Source of the DNA: Pseudeuparius sepicola
Taxonomy: Eukaryota; Arthropoda; Insecta; Coleoptera; Anthribidae
Assembly: GCA_963920635.1 (NCBI GenBank)
Contig: OY987302.1
Span: 43,899,500-43,963,499, forward strand
Direction: 5' to 3'
DNA length: 64,000 nt
Below the pieces are notes generated by a model. That model was given only the letters and a program-made list of their open reading frames with translations. It was not told the DNA's origin and searched no databases. Position numbers and translations under genes: made by a program. Positions 1 to 10,201 of the stretch are shown one piece after another (positions within the stretch are counted from its first letter, which is position 1; every line of letters begins with the position of its first letter).

Positions 1-3
1 ACC

Positions 4-1860
4 TTATAACGGGCAACGCAAGCTACTTACGCAAAAAGAGATTCTGTAGTAAAATAAAGAGAAGAAAATTATCTACAATTTAACTCTCTAAACATTTTTT
101 GTAAGTCGTATGGTTTCCACGCAAAAGAGTAGATATTGAAACATAGAGGAACTTCAGTAATTCTTTTAAAACAGCAAAAAAACACCATTAATTTATAATT
201 TTTGTTTCTTGTAGGTAAATATTATTCTATAGGCAAATAAAAGACGTGAATTTCTGTACAATTTTTATGTATTTGTGTATACGAGCCCTCTTAGACACGG
301 CTTCCATGCAATGATGCGAGTGGCGAATATTTCAATTCGAACTTTGCAATATATTGAGAATATTTTGGAAATATTCAGTTCCGGAAAAACGAATATTCAT
401 TTATTTTATATTTCCCGGAAATTTTGTGAGAAAGTTCGCAATTTTCAGCCCGAAAATTCATATCGAATATACAGGGTATCCCACAACTTATACGCCAGAG
501 GGCAACAGGTGGTACTAGACGTCAAAATATACCGTGTGAGCCAAAAATGCCTTAGTAAAATGTTGCTCGTTTAAAAGATACAGGGCTCGATACAGGGTGT
601 TGGAAATGAAACTTGATTTTCGAAAAATTGCAATAATTTCGAAGGTGAGAAATCCGAATTAATTTATTATTAATTAGGAAAAATTCAACAAGCGAACGAT
701 AATATTAAAAATTCGGAAAATACCTTCCCGAATGTGAGGCCTCATTTAATAAAGAGCATAAAGAAGTGACTTGAGGTTAAACGGAGGACATTTTCAATAT
801 ATATACCATATATAAGTCCACCTTACCGGAGAATACGAGCCTCAAGAATGCGAGTAAAAAATTTCGAATGTTGCCAAACTTTCAAATATAATTCTCTTTA
901 GGAAATATAATAAACCAAAGCCATTACGCTAGTGCACCAGAATTGTACAGGTTTTTTGCGATCCGGCAACGCCTAGCAAGCCCAGTAAAGATTCATCCTG
1001 CAATCAGTATCCCAAGCTGAATATTTCTTAGAGCGACTGGCGGTCGTAAATATCACGTACACTAGTCTTCGCCTCATAGCCGTGCGCGAAGGGAGACAAT
1101 TTGAGTTTTGCGGTGTTAGTAGTGGTTGTATAATGACCAGTGTCCGTGGAAAGACCATACATAGCCAAGCCAGGGAAATTATCGCAAACGTAATAAGGGT
1201 TTGCGATGAGGAGGCAACTAATAACGCTTTCAAATTACTTATTTTATCAGACTCCTCAACTGACTACCAAAATTTTCACCGCCGTTATTACCGACGCCTG
1301 TGGCGGCAGCAATTTTATGGCCTATTCCCGCGTTTTTTATTTTACTTCCCCTCTGCGTCTCTAGCGTTCTCTCCTATGTTTTATGTTTCACTCTCGGTTT
1401 TACTATACCTGTTGAAGTGAATTTCAAAAAACATTTTGTATTTTGAATAAAGTGCGTTGTATTTTCGAAATTTGGATTTTTTCGGTGTTTCTACATTCAT
1501 AGACGAATATCTCGCAAACTGCTTGCGATATTGATATTGACCAAGAAAGAGTATGTTTTATACGTGGAAATGATGACGTCTCGAAGTCAAAACATTCCAG
1601 ATTCACAGGGTAAAATATTATTTCATCACGAAGTTATAATCGAGTTAAAGGGAAAGTTGCACTTTTATTTATTTATTTTTTTGCTATTTGCCAAAAACTA
1701 CTTACCTATTTCCCTATTTCTATCATTTCAACACTCTTTTGCGAGGAACACATAAGACGTACAAAAAAATTTTAAGACAGTGAAATTGTAGATAATTTTC
1801 TCCTGTTTATTTTACTATAGGGCCACTTTTTGCGTAAATAACTTGCTTTGCAAGCTATAA
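4..1860. mobile_element. DNA transposon with long terminal inverted repeats, non-coding
   Basis: The first ~150 bases and the last ~150 bases of this interval are inverted copies of each other. ACTTACGCAAAAAG near 25 matches the reverse complement of the stretch around 1828-1842, and AAAATTATCTACAATTT at 66-82 matches the reverse complement near 1788-1800. The similarity continues inward through a CGCAAAAGAG motif (121 and ~1735). The interior has only short ORFs with no recognisable transposase, so this is probably a non-autonomous element. No target-site duplication could be checked because the left end is at the window edge. Confidence 0.7.
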
Positions 1861-2254
1861 GCTGTAAACGAGGCTGTAAATCAGCACCTCAAAGAACATG
1901 AAATAAACCACTAAAAACAATTACACCAGAACTTTCCACTTCGCACCCTTCTTGTGTACCATTTGACTGAACTAAATTTACTGTTAGGCAATGTAAGCCC
2001 ACAGAATAAATAGCTTTGCAACAGAAGCCTCCTTACGAACATGTATCAGAAATAACCGAGCCTCCATTTCAATTTACAGTATTTAAGCATAAATTTGGTT
2101 CTAATACAATCTCTTCGCTATGTAGATTAATGTACAATCAAATAAAATGCACATTATTCATGTATTCAGAAGATATTACGCTAAAAAGCGAGCCTCCTTT
2201 TGACATATGTCGCTAAGGATTTGTCTGTAGGTATTACTCGTTAGTCTGTGGTAA

Positions 2255-2503
2255 GGCCAACCTAACAGCGCCGAATTTACTGTTTTTCGCACTGTAACTG
2301 GCAATGTCGCGTAAGGCAATGTCGCCGTCACCGAGGCCGTCACTTACGCCCGAGCTTACGCCTCGGCTTACGCCTTTGAGGTTATGGCCGACTTTCAAAC
2401 CGCGAGAGAGGGGAGGGGTAATTGCAACGTTGTCAGTTGAACTCTTTTGCGACCGCACATATTGGAACTCGTATTGGAACGATTTCAAGGGCCGCGCCTG
2501 TAC
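2255..2503. repeat. Interspersed GC-rich repeat, copy 1
   Basis: This ~250-bp stretch is repeated at 42861-43084 with high identity. Shared blocks include GGCCAACCTAACAGCGCCGA at the start, the AACTGGCAATGTC motif, ACGCCTTTGAGGTTAT and CGCGAGAGAGGGGAGG. In this copy a GCTTACGCC-type unit is expanded in the middle (2340-2375). No inverted termini or RNA polymerase III boxes were seen, so the class is unknown. The short ORFs on both strands are not conserved between copies. Confidence 0.65.
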
Positions 2504-2675
2504 ATATTTTCTTGAAAAAATAATTTGGGGTCATTATAAATTTTTTCTTTAGGAATTAGCGAGGGAATTAGGCTCGGAATTAGGCAACAATTAACCAAAC
2601 AAAATAAATTAAGCCGCGCGTAACTCCGTAACAGATATCAAAAAAGTCATGAAATTTTGTATTTAAGGGTGTACC

Positions 2676-5039
2676 CAGGGCCGGATGCAGGGCGGGGCAA
2701 CCGGGGCGGAAGCCCCGGGGCCCCCACACATTGAGGGCCTCCACAAACCTTAGATTCAAAAATTTTATAACAATAAAAAAATTTTTAATTTTTAAGAAAA
2801 TAATGAGTAATGAAATATATCCAAACAACGGGTATTTTCATCCTATTTCAAATCTATTCTGTGCTGGTACTATAAAATTTAGACCTCATGAATAATTCAA
2901 TAGCGGCAAAATTTAAAGTTTATTTATTGGATAAGGAGCGAAATGTACGCTATGCGACTAAGTCCAAGCGCAAATTATTTCCAAAGGGCAAAATGTAAGC
3001 TTTTAGAGGTGATGACGAATTAATTGGTTCACCGAGAAATGGCAATTTTCTGGGTATTTTGGAATTGCTGGCAGAGTACGATCCATTTCTCTCAACTCAT
3101 TTGAAAGAAAAGGCAAATAAAGGAAGTGGTCATGTCAATTATCTTTCATCTACAATCTGTGAGGAACTTATTGCTTTGATGGGAGAACGAGTCCTCAATG
3201 AGATTATAGTTAGAGTAAAACAATCTAAATATTATTCAATATCAGTTGATTCTACACCTGACGAAGCACACATTGATCAATTGACAGTGGTATTACGTTA
3301 TATGGAAAGATCTGTTCCAAAGGAAAGATTTCTTACTTTCATTTCAAATTGTGGTCACACTGGCGCTGCCATGGCAAAAACGCTGATTGAATTTTTAGAC
3401 ACTCATAAAATCGATATCTGCGATTGTCGTGGTCAATCGTATGATAACGCCGCAAACATGAGTGGCAAGTACAATGGGATGCAAGCTCTAATCTTGGAGA
3501 AAAATAAATTGTCCGTGTTCGTTCCTTGTTGTGGCCACTCTTTAAACTTAGTTGGCAAAGCTGCAGCTAATTCTTGTGCTTGCGCTGTTCACTTTTTCGA
3601 TTTCGTCCAAAACTTATACGTATTCTTCACAGCGACTACCGAGCGATACGCAATTTTGGTCAAGAAATTGTCGGAGAATAATACGAAATTCTACGTTCCC
3701 AAGGTATTGAGTGAAACTCGTTGGTCTTGTCGTGCTGATGCAACAAAAGCTATTGTTCATGGTTATGAAAAAATTAAAGAAGCCCTCGCTGACATATCGC
3801 ACGACCAAGAACAGAAAGACGTCGTTAAAATCGAGGCTACTCGACTTTTGAAGAAGATGGGAAGTCTTGAAATCGCACTGTACGCTGGGTTTTGGAATGA
3901 CATCTTAGAGCGATTCAATGCTACTAATAAGATGTTGCAAGATCCTAAAATGGTTCTTTCTTCTGCAGTGGAAGCACTGAAATCGCTCAGATTATTCGTA
4001 GAGTCCAAAAGAGAAAAGTTCGAAGAATACGAAGAAGTAGCACGGAAATTGTCAGACACTGACGAATACATTGAAACACGCTCTAGATCAAGAAATGTTA
4101 GGCTCAATCCATTGGATTATGCGAAATCCTCAGATGCCCAGCTGTCACCCAAGGAAAAATTTCGAGTAGGAAGTTTTATTCCAGTAATTGATCAGCTTTC
4201 AGCATCTCTAAATGATAGGATTCGAGCTTATGACGTTGTCTGCGATCGATTTGGTTTCTTGAATCATTTAGAGAATTTGAGTTTATCTGAGCTACACAAG
4301 GCTGCCGACAAATTAGTAAAAATTTACAACGACGATCTGGAAATCAGCCTTGGGAATGAGTTAGTCCAGTTTGTAGCCTTGATAGATGCCTTCAAGAAAG
4401 ATTACAATGTCGACAATGAACCAAAAGAGATGTTTTTCTACAGAATTCTGGTTAATAATAACTTCGGCGCGGCATTCCCTAATATTGAAATTGCATTGAG
4501 AATGTATTTAGTGTTGATGGTGGCTAATTGTAGCGGAGAACGTTCATTTTCTAAGATGAAAATTATTAAAAATAGGCTGCGTACGACGATGACGCAAAAG
4601 CGTCTCGCAAATCTGTCATTGCTGAGTATAGAGAGTGATTTACTTCGAGAAATAGACTTTGAAGAAATTATTAATGATTTTGCCTCTAAAAAAGCACGTA
4701 AAGTGTCTTTCACTTAAATATTTATTTCTGTGGGCTCTCACGCATTGTGCCCTTTCCAATTTAAATTTTTATTCCTGTGGGCTCTCACGCATTTTGCCCT
4801 TTTGAATTAAAATTTTTATTTCTGTGGACTCTTGCATTTTGCCCTTTTCGCTTAGTAACTGCAATAAAGGTTTTAAAAAAAAATACGAAAAATAGTATGT
4901 ACCTTAACTTAATAGTATAAAAATTTGTTTTGTAAATGTAAAAATAAAATTATCGAAAGATATTTATTATAATTTATAACTGAAAGGGCCTCCACTTTCT
5001 TCATTGCCCCGGGCCTCGATACCCCTGCATCCGGCCCTG
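2676..5039 (+). mobile_element. hAT transposon with 8-bp target duplication
   Basis: The element starts CAGGGCCGGATGCAGG (2676) and ends with the exact reverse complement (5024-5039), a 17-bp perfect terminal inverted repeat. It is flanked by an identical 8-bp duplication GGTGTACC at 2668-2675 and 5040-5047, the size typical of hAT elements. It carries one transposase reading frame on the plus strand. The perfect TSD and near-intact ORF point to a fairly recent insertion. A similar hAT (ZMYM1-like) relic is at 48055-48510. Confidence 0.95.
3002..4717 (+). pseudogene. hAT transposase (ZMYM1-like), N-terminally truncated
   Basis: An open frame runs from 3002 to the stop at 4715-4717, about 571 codons. 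The region around FRGDDE-LIGSPRNGNF is typical of the ZMYM1-like hAT group that follows a TTF-type zinc finger. RNase-H-fold residues are visible: the Asp in SISVDSTPDE and the Asp in GQSYDNAANM. The C-terminus has the hAT dimerisation signature (NCSGERSFSKMK, then LRTTMTQKRLANL). No good ATG opens the frame: an in-frame TAA lies at 2996-2998 immediately upstream and no zinc finger is encoded in the 320 bp between the left TIR and the ORF. I infer an internal deletion or decay of the N-terminus, so the protein is probably not functional as it stands. Confidence 0.9.
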
Positions 5040-5047
5040 GGTGTACC

Positions 5048-6700
5048 CGAGTGTACCTATACGCCATTGAATATAAGAAATACGCCCCTATAGGCTCAAT
5101 GCTAAACTAGTCTATGGCTATGGGCCATGCCAACAATGAACAAGAACAAAGAACAACGCAGTGTACCTAGACCCAAGGCTAGCACCGTTCACATGGTGAT
5201 GATCGACGATGACCCATATATTAGTTCGCAGTCCCGTCGGGGCGTTGGCATTTAAATTCAGTCGCGTATACGTAGGTATTGAGTATCACTCTGAACCCCG
5301 TACCTACGCCACTATTTCCATGGAAATAACGAAATGAACGCATAATAATGTTGCTACCTATATTTACTTAGGTACCTAGGTACATTTAATTTCAAAGTTC
5401 ATTTTCGATATATTTTAAGAAGTTCTTGCGCCCCGTATATCTTGAAAATGAAGCGTTTGGGGACCTACATCGATATAAAATTTTTGTTTTAGGTACTTAA
5501 AATATCATATTTTATATCCAATGTTGGGAGTCTTGCTACAAAAAAGTGACTCACCCTGTATTCAGTGTTGTGCTTCCGTATACGAGGGAGGTTCAAAAAT
5601 ATAAAACTTGCTCAAGAGTAAAATTTCCTCATTTTTCAAAATAGGGGGAAAAGTTAGTTACCTATTTAAGAAAGTTGTTTAGAATAAAAAAATATATATT
5701 ATTTCCATAATAAGTTGCAGGGTCGCCTACCATGAAAAAAAATATATAATAATAATGACTAGTTATTATTATAAGCGTGGTTTCATTTTCACGGATAAAT
5801 TAGGTCGGCCGCTGGCCAGAAAAAATCACCAAGTTATGACCTGGACGACCAATAAGAAAAATAAACTAAAAACTAAAGGTTTTGTCTTTAATTTGGCGTA
5901 GATTTCATCATCCTTTAAATGGTAAAAGCTCGTTAAAGTCCCTAAAAAATTACCTAAGTACCTAAGTACCTACCTCCCTTTTCGATTCGCCCGGGCCACC
6001 TACCAAGATATCGCGCAGCCGACAATTTTTACTTCGTTTACACTACTTTAAGTAGATAAACATATAGGTAAATTTTGTTCTTTATGGGTAGGTAGGTATT
6101 TCATGCGGTGTCAGAAGGGCGGAATTACGGAGCGCTATCGCTCCGTAGGCGGAATCAACCTCTTATTATACAAATCGCACCAGGATATAGGGGTTGGACA
6201 ACAAAGCTTTCCTAATGGGTAGTACTTAAACTGTTACGACAAAAATGATATTTTCATTAAATCGATGGGGTAACAGTATCATATAGCCGCCTCCCGGTCT
6301 AATGTAACACAATTAAGTAACTATCTATTGTGACACAAATTGGCCGCAGCATTATAACAATATTATCGAGACCGTGGATCGAGTCAGTACTGATAAGCTG
6401 ATTTGGAGCAAGAATTTTGCGATACCTAGGTAGGTACTCAAACGAGCATGTACCTAGGTATTAAACAATCGCAAATCACAACAAACCATTTTACATCACC
6501 GCAAGCTGTATCTGGTAAATTAATAAATTAAACTCGTTTTATTTCACACTAAAATGTATGCAGAGACGGTTTTTAAACAGAGGAACATTGAAAAACATAC
6601 AAAACAGGGTAGAAATAATTGATATTACTATTTGCCGCCGTTTGTGATTACCTAACCTCCCTCAATGCATTATTATTATGAGGGCAGTGCTAATAAAGCG
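5048..6700. other. Intergenic, no gene seen
   Basis: This is AT-rich sequence with many GGTACCTA-type words. A fragment at ~5575-5690 resembles part of the Tc1-like MITE interior (10685-10790). A short hairpin ACGGAGCGctatCGCTCCGT lies at ~6127-6146, flanked on both sides by GGCGGAAT. No coding frame is supported. Confidence 0.5.
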
Positions 6701-6728
6701 CAACTACTGCCCCAAAGTCGATACTTAC

Positions 6729-6797
6729 TCTATTGTTTGCAGGCTCTGTTTCAGTACGAGGTCTTTTACTGTGGGGCCCATCTCCATTGAACGCCAT
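6729..6797 (-). CDS. Candidate first coding exon of an unidentified gene (partial)
   Basis: On the minus strand an ATG at 6797-6795 opens 23 codons (MAFNGDGPHSKRPR, then TETEPANNR) that end exactly at a consensus donor, AGA|GTAAGT (intron begins at 6728). The basic KRPR patch could be a nuclear localisation signal. The rest of the gene would lie to the left, probably beyond the window because no matching acceptor exon was recognised in 1-6700. I do not recognise the family. The local base composition is less AT-rich than its surroundings, as expected for a 5' end. It could still be a chance ORF with a good donor. Confidence 0.35.
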
Positions 6798-7726
6798 TTT
6801 GAAACAAACAGACAACACTAGGTCAGACACCGAAACTCGACTTTTCCCTGCTACGGCACGCGCAGAACTGTCAATTTTTGGTGACGGCAGGAGCAGCGAA
6901 TGAGCTCCTGCGATTTTTGCTTCCAGCGCCATCTCGTATTTAATAGAGGAATTCCTGTCGTCCGGAAGCAGTCGATTTATGGTCATGGAGGAAAGAAACA
7001 TAGAAATTGGTAAACAGTTTCTCCAAAGTTATTTATTAACCTATATATTTTGTGATTTATAGAGGGACAAAATACACAATCAGAAGTGTGGCCTCAGTAT
7101 GTATATATTTGATTATGTGAGTGTGGGTGTGGGTGGGTCATCGGGTCACAATATTAGAGGTACCTATATGTGTGTGATATGATATGTGGGTCATATTATA
7201 TCATTTGATCTGCGGTGTGGGACGTGGGTTCCTATTGCATAATTATCTGATCTATATTAGAAACCTAACCTATATACTTTGTGTTATAAACCTAAAAAAA
7301 TCCTAGGTATAGCACGACCACAGAAATCGTACATATTATAGGTACAACGATCTCTGTGAGCACAACGACCATTATTATTATTATTAGTATGTACATAGGT
7401 ATATTATTCAAAAGAATAATTACTATACCTAGGGAAATATGTATACAGGATGTTCCAAATCAACATATAATAGGTAGTAGATATTTTAAGAAGTATTGAT
7501 ATTGTTAAGGCGATTTTATGAAGAACAGTTCATATAAAAATATATGTGTTAAAAAGTTAAAAGTGAACTCTAAAGAGTTTCCTTGCGATATTTTCTAAAT
7601 GTTTAAAGATGAAGTTTTGCATGTACACGTAAGTACTTACTAAACTTTTTCCTGCTCCCCCCCTCATAAGTTCACTTTACATGCTCGCCAACGGGTCCGA
7701 AAGCGAAATGTTGGAGGTGCCCTACT

Positions 7727-7786
7727 GTTGCTAGGTGCAAAAAGTGGTTGCTAGGTGCAAAAAGTGGTTGCTAGGTACAAAAAGCA
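7727..7786. repeat. Tandem repeat, three 20-bp units
   Basis: Three near-identical 20-bp units GTTGCTAGGTGCAAAAAGTG lie end to end at 7727-7746, 7747-7766 and 7767-7786. The third has G to A at GGTAC and a diverged end. No gene overlaps. Confidence 0.85.
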
Positions 7787-7949
7787 ACAATCAACGATGT
7801 AACGATTATGCAGCAAGGATCTTAAAACCATTAATAAAATATATGTAGCAACTTGAAACTGGCGTCAAATTTAATATTTTTCACATCAATAGTTAATTAT
7901 ATAAACTGGTTTTGATCAAAAAGAATACGAACTATGCCAAAGAAAAATT

Positions 7950-8032
7950 AAGAATATGCTGGGTTAAAAGCGTCCGAATAGTAAACCGTAGGTCACAGGT
8001 TCGAGTCCCAGACAAAACCGAATTATTTTTTT
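7950..8032 (+). repeat. tRNA-derived fragment (SINE-like) with T-tract
   Basis: The segment GGTTAAAAGCGTCCGAATAG ... AGGTCACAGGTTCGAGTCCC resembles the 3' two-thirds of a tRNA. It has a B-box match GGTTCGAGTCC (7998-8008) with a T-stem-like partner, followed by an acceptor-like CAGACAAAACC and then a run of T. The 5' acceptor strand and a proper A box are not recognisable, so it is not a functional tRNA gene. A decayed tRNA pseudogene or SINE head is most likely. Confidence 0.45.
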
Positions 8033-8203
8033 TTTTTTATTATCGCTGTTTCTACTTCTTATATTTATTACTGATTTTAATTTTTAGTAAATGGGCAATG
8101 GTTATTTTGAATATTATTACTCACAATCTACTCCATAGCGTTTAATTAGAATTACCTATACCTTTTTTATAATAGGAACTTGTCAGAAGCAGGAAAAATA
8201 TAA

Positions 8204-8293
8204 TACATTGCACGATGCGTAAGCTCTTTTTTGGCCTCGGTCCTTAAACAACCTCCTCGGTCAAAAAAGTGGAATTACGCATCTTGCAATGTA
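8204..8293. repeat. Short palindromic hairpin element
   Basis: The arms TACATTGCACGATGCGTAA (8204) and TTACGCATCTTGCAATGTA (ends 8293) are near-perfect inverted copies. The pairing continues inward through CTCTTTTTTG against CAAAAAAGTG and GACC-type CCTCGG motifs near the apex. The whole 90 bp folds as one hairpin. It resembles in style the hairpins at 36569 and 47814. Confidence 0.8.
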
Positions 8294-8890
8294 AATAACT
8301 ATTTATGCCCTAGAATGTAAAATTAAAGTTAAATACTAAAAATGAGTCGAAGCAGACTGCGCAAGCACGTCTTTATGGAAAAAACCCGCTGATGCGCCAA
8401 GAGTGCTGGACAAATTGTGGATTTACGGTATTAATTGCTCCTCAATAGCTTATATCTGTGTGATTTACTAATTGAGTTTTTTCTCAATAGTTGTGAGTTG
8501 TTTCTCCTCACATGCGCAAAATGAGATTTTTTTAATTTTTACGCAATAATTAAATGTTGGTTAACTTTTACGTTATGTTAAATATATGCTGCATAAACGT
8601 TAAATTGGCTTGCATAAACCCACCTTAAATAAATCTAATTAAAAGTTGTTGTACATATTTATATAGAGAACATGGTACTATAGTATTTTTTGTCTAAATT
8701 TGTTTTTTTTTCTTTTATGTGATTCCGTTATAGTGGGTAATACCACTATCTTGATCCCTGCCTGCATAACAAAGGTTACTAATACAATATGTGGTATCCA
8801 GTATACAATATGCCATTTATAATGTCAGGAAAACAATGAGTCAAATTATATTACTTGTCTAAAAATGGCAGCACCTCCAATGAAATATGA

Positions 8891-9257
8891 CTATGCTAAA
8901 ATCGAGCAATCCGTACGCCTGGCGTAAATAAAACCATGTGTTCAATGACGATCCGCGATTGGTCGGTAGGCTATAAAGTTTCACCTGAGTCGGCAACAGG
9001 GACGTACTCGATTGCAAAAGTGTAGTTACGCGGTTTTACCTTGTTGTTTTTAGCTATTTAGACACTGCCACAAATAATTTTATCGATGTTTTGAACCATT
9101 TTAATTAAGCCAATAATTCTTTTCCCAAATATTTTGATGTAAACCATTGTAAAACTAACATTAAATAAAGGTCGTGCCTCAGTGCGGCCCTGGCGAATAT
9201 TTCAACTCACGTGCTCTTGTTTACGCCAGGCGTAAGAGTTGCTCGATTTTACTATAG
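8891..9257. mobile_element. MITE, family 'TACGCCTGGCGTA', copy 1
   Basis: This 367-bp element begins CTATGCTAAAATCGAGCAA and ends with the inverted TTGCTCGATTTTACTATAG. Just inside both ends lies the self-complementary TACGCCTGGCGTAA motif. The second copy at 13022-13385 shares the whole structure, including the interior block TAGACACTGCCACAAATAAT. It has no coding capacity. An ATGA direct repeat flanks this copy but is too short to be sure. Confidence 0.85.
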
Positions 9258-9307
9258 ATGAGTAATACCTGGTTTATACACGTATAAAATGCTTGTGGTC
9301 TACAAAA

Positions 9308-9572
9308 CGGCCCTCGTAAAATAAACTGGACCGCCATTGGGCCCTAGTCCCTCCACCAATTTTTAGCCATCTGGCAGAGAGCACTGGCGCCCTCCTGGAT
9401 AGCCGCCATATTGTGTGCAGTCTAGGGGAAAAGCGAAATTTGTGGTGGCGACACAAAATGACACTTGACAATGGCCATCCACGGCCCTCATGCATTTGAC
9501 AGCCAACGAAGTGTGTGCCAATATGGCCGAGCTTTCGGTGGAAAAGCAGTCCAGCTTATTTTACGAGAGCCG
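9308..9572. mobile_element. MITE with ~12-bp target duplication (Mutator-like?)
   Basis: The termini CGGCCCTCGTAAAATAAACT (9308) and the inverted AGCTTATTTTACGAGAGCCG (ends 9572) flank 265 bp. Direct repeats TGGTCTACAAAA (9296-9307) and TGGTCTACAATA (9573-9584) match at 11 of 12 positions. A duplication of 9-12 bp is usual for Mutator-like elements, so that is the inferred class. A truncated copy lacking the right end is at 59623-59780. Confidence 0.8.
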
Positions 9573-10201
9573 TGGTCTACAATAACAAAATACATAACCT
9601 AAATATCCGTGTTGATTGTTGTCAATAGACCCAACGACATGGGCATTAAAAATTAAGACAATAACTATTCTAACGAAACATTTTATGTTAAGGCTATAAA
9701 CATACAATACAAAAATTCTTAGAAGAAATATAACTAGGCACTTATTTATATAATTTTACATAAATGATGATAAAGAAGCTAGGCTTATGGAGGATTAGGT
9801 TAAGTAATACCTTAATCAATGGTTAAGTATATTCTCAATTTAAATCAATTTCTCATGAGATATTTTAAATTTCTATGTACTAATATATTATTGTATGATT
9901 TGAATCATTAGGAATAAACTTATTTTATATTTTTTACTTTTAATTTTCCTTCGTTGGCCTGAAAATGTTGTCCTGCATATTATGGCCCAAGCACGTATGG
10001 CTCTCTTTGGACTACTCATGTCATGTCATCGCTTTTGATGTCACCAAAATATCTATGCTTTTAGAATGTATGTCCGGAAATGGGAAAAAATTATACCAGG
10101 GCTATTTTTAAACAAAATTTTATAATTTTATACAGCACAATGAATTTAAGATTTTTGTATCAACCGAGGAATGAACAGTAATGGAATTACTGGAATTAGT
10201 A

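Noticed and set aside
973..1420. Short ORFs inside the 4-1860 element
   Set aside because: They overlap on opposite strands, show no domain motifs and do not resemble any transposase.
7950..8032. Functional tRNA gene
   Set aside because: There is a good B box, but the 5' acceptor strand, a proper A box and a closing cloverleaf are missing; kept only as a tRNA-derived fragment.
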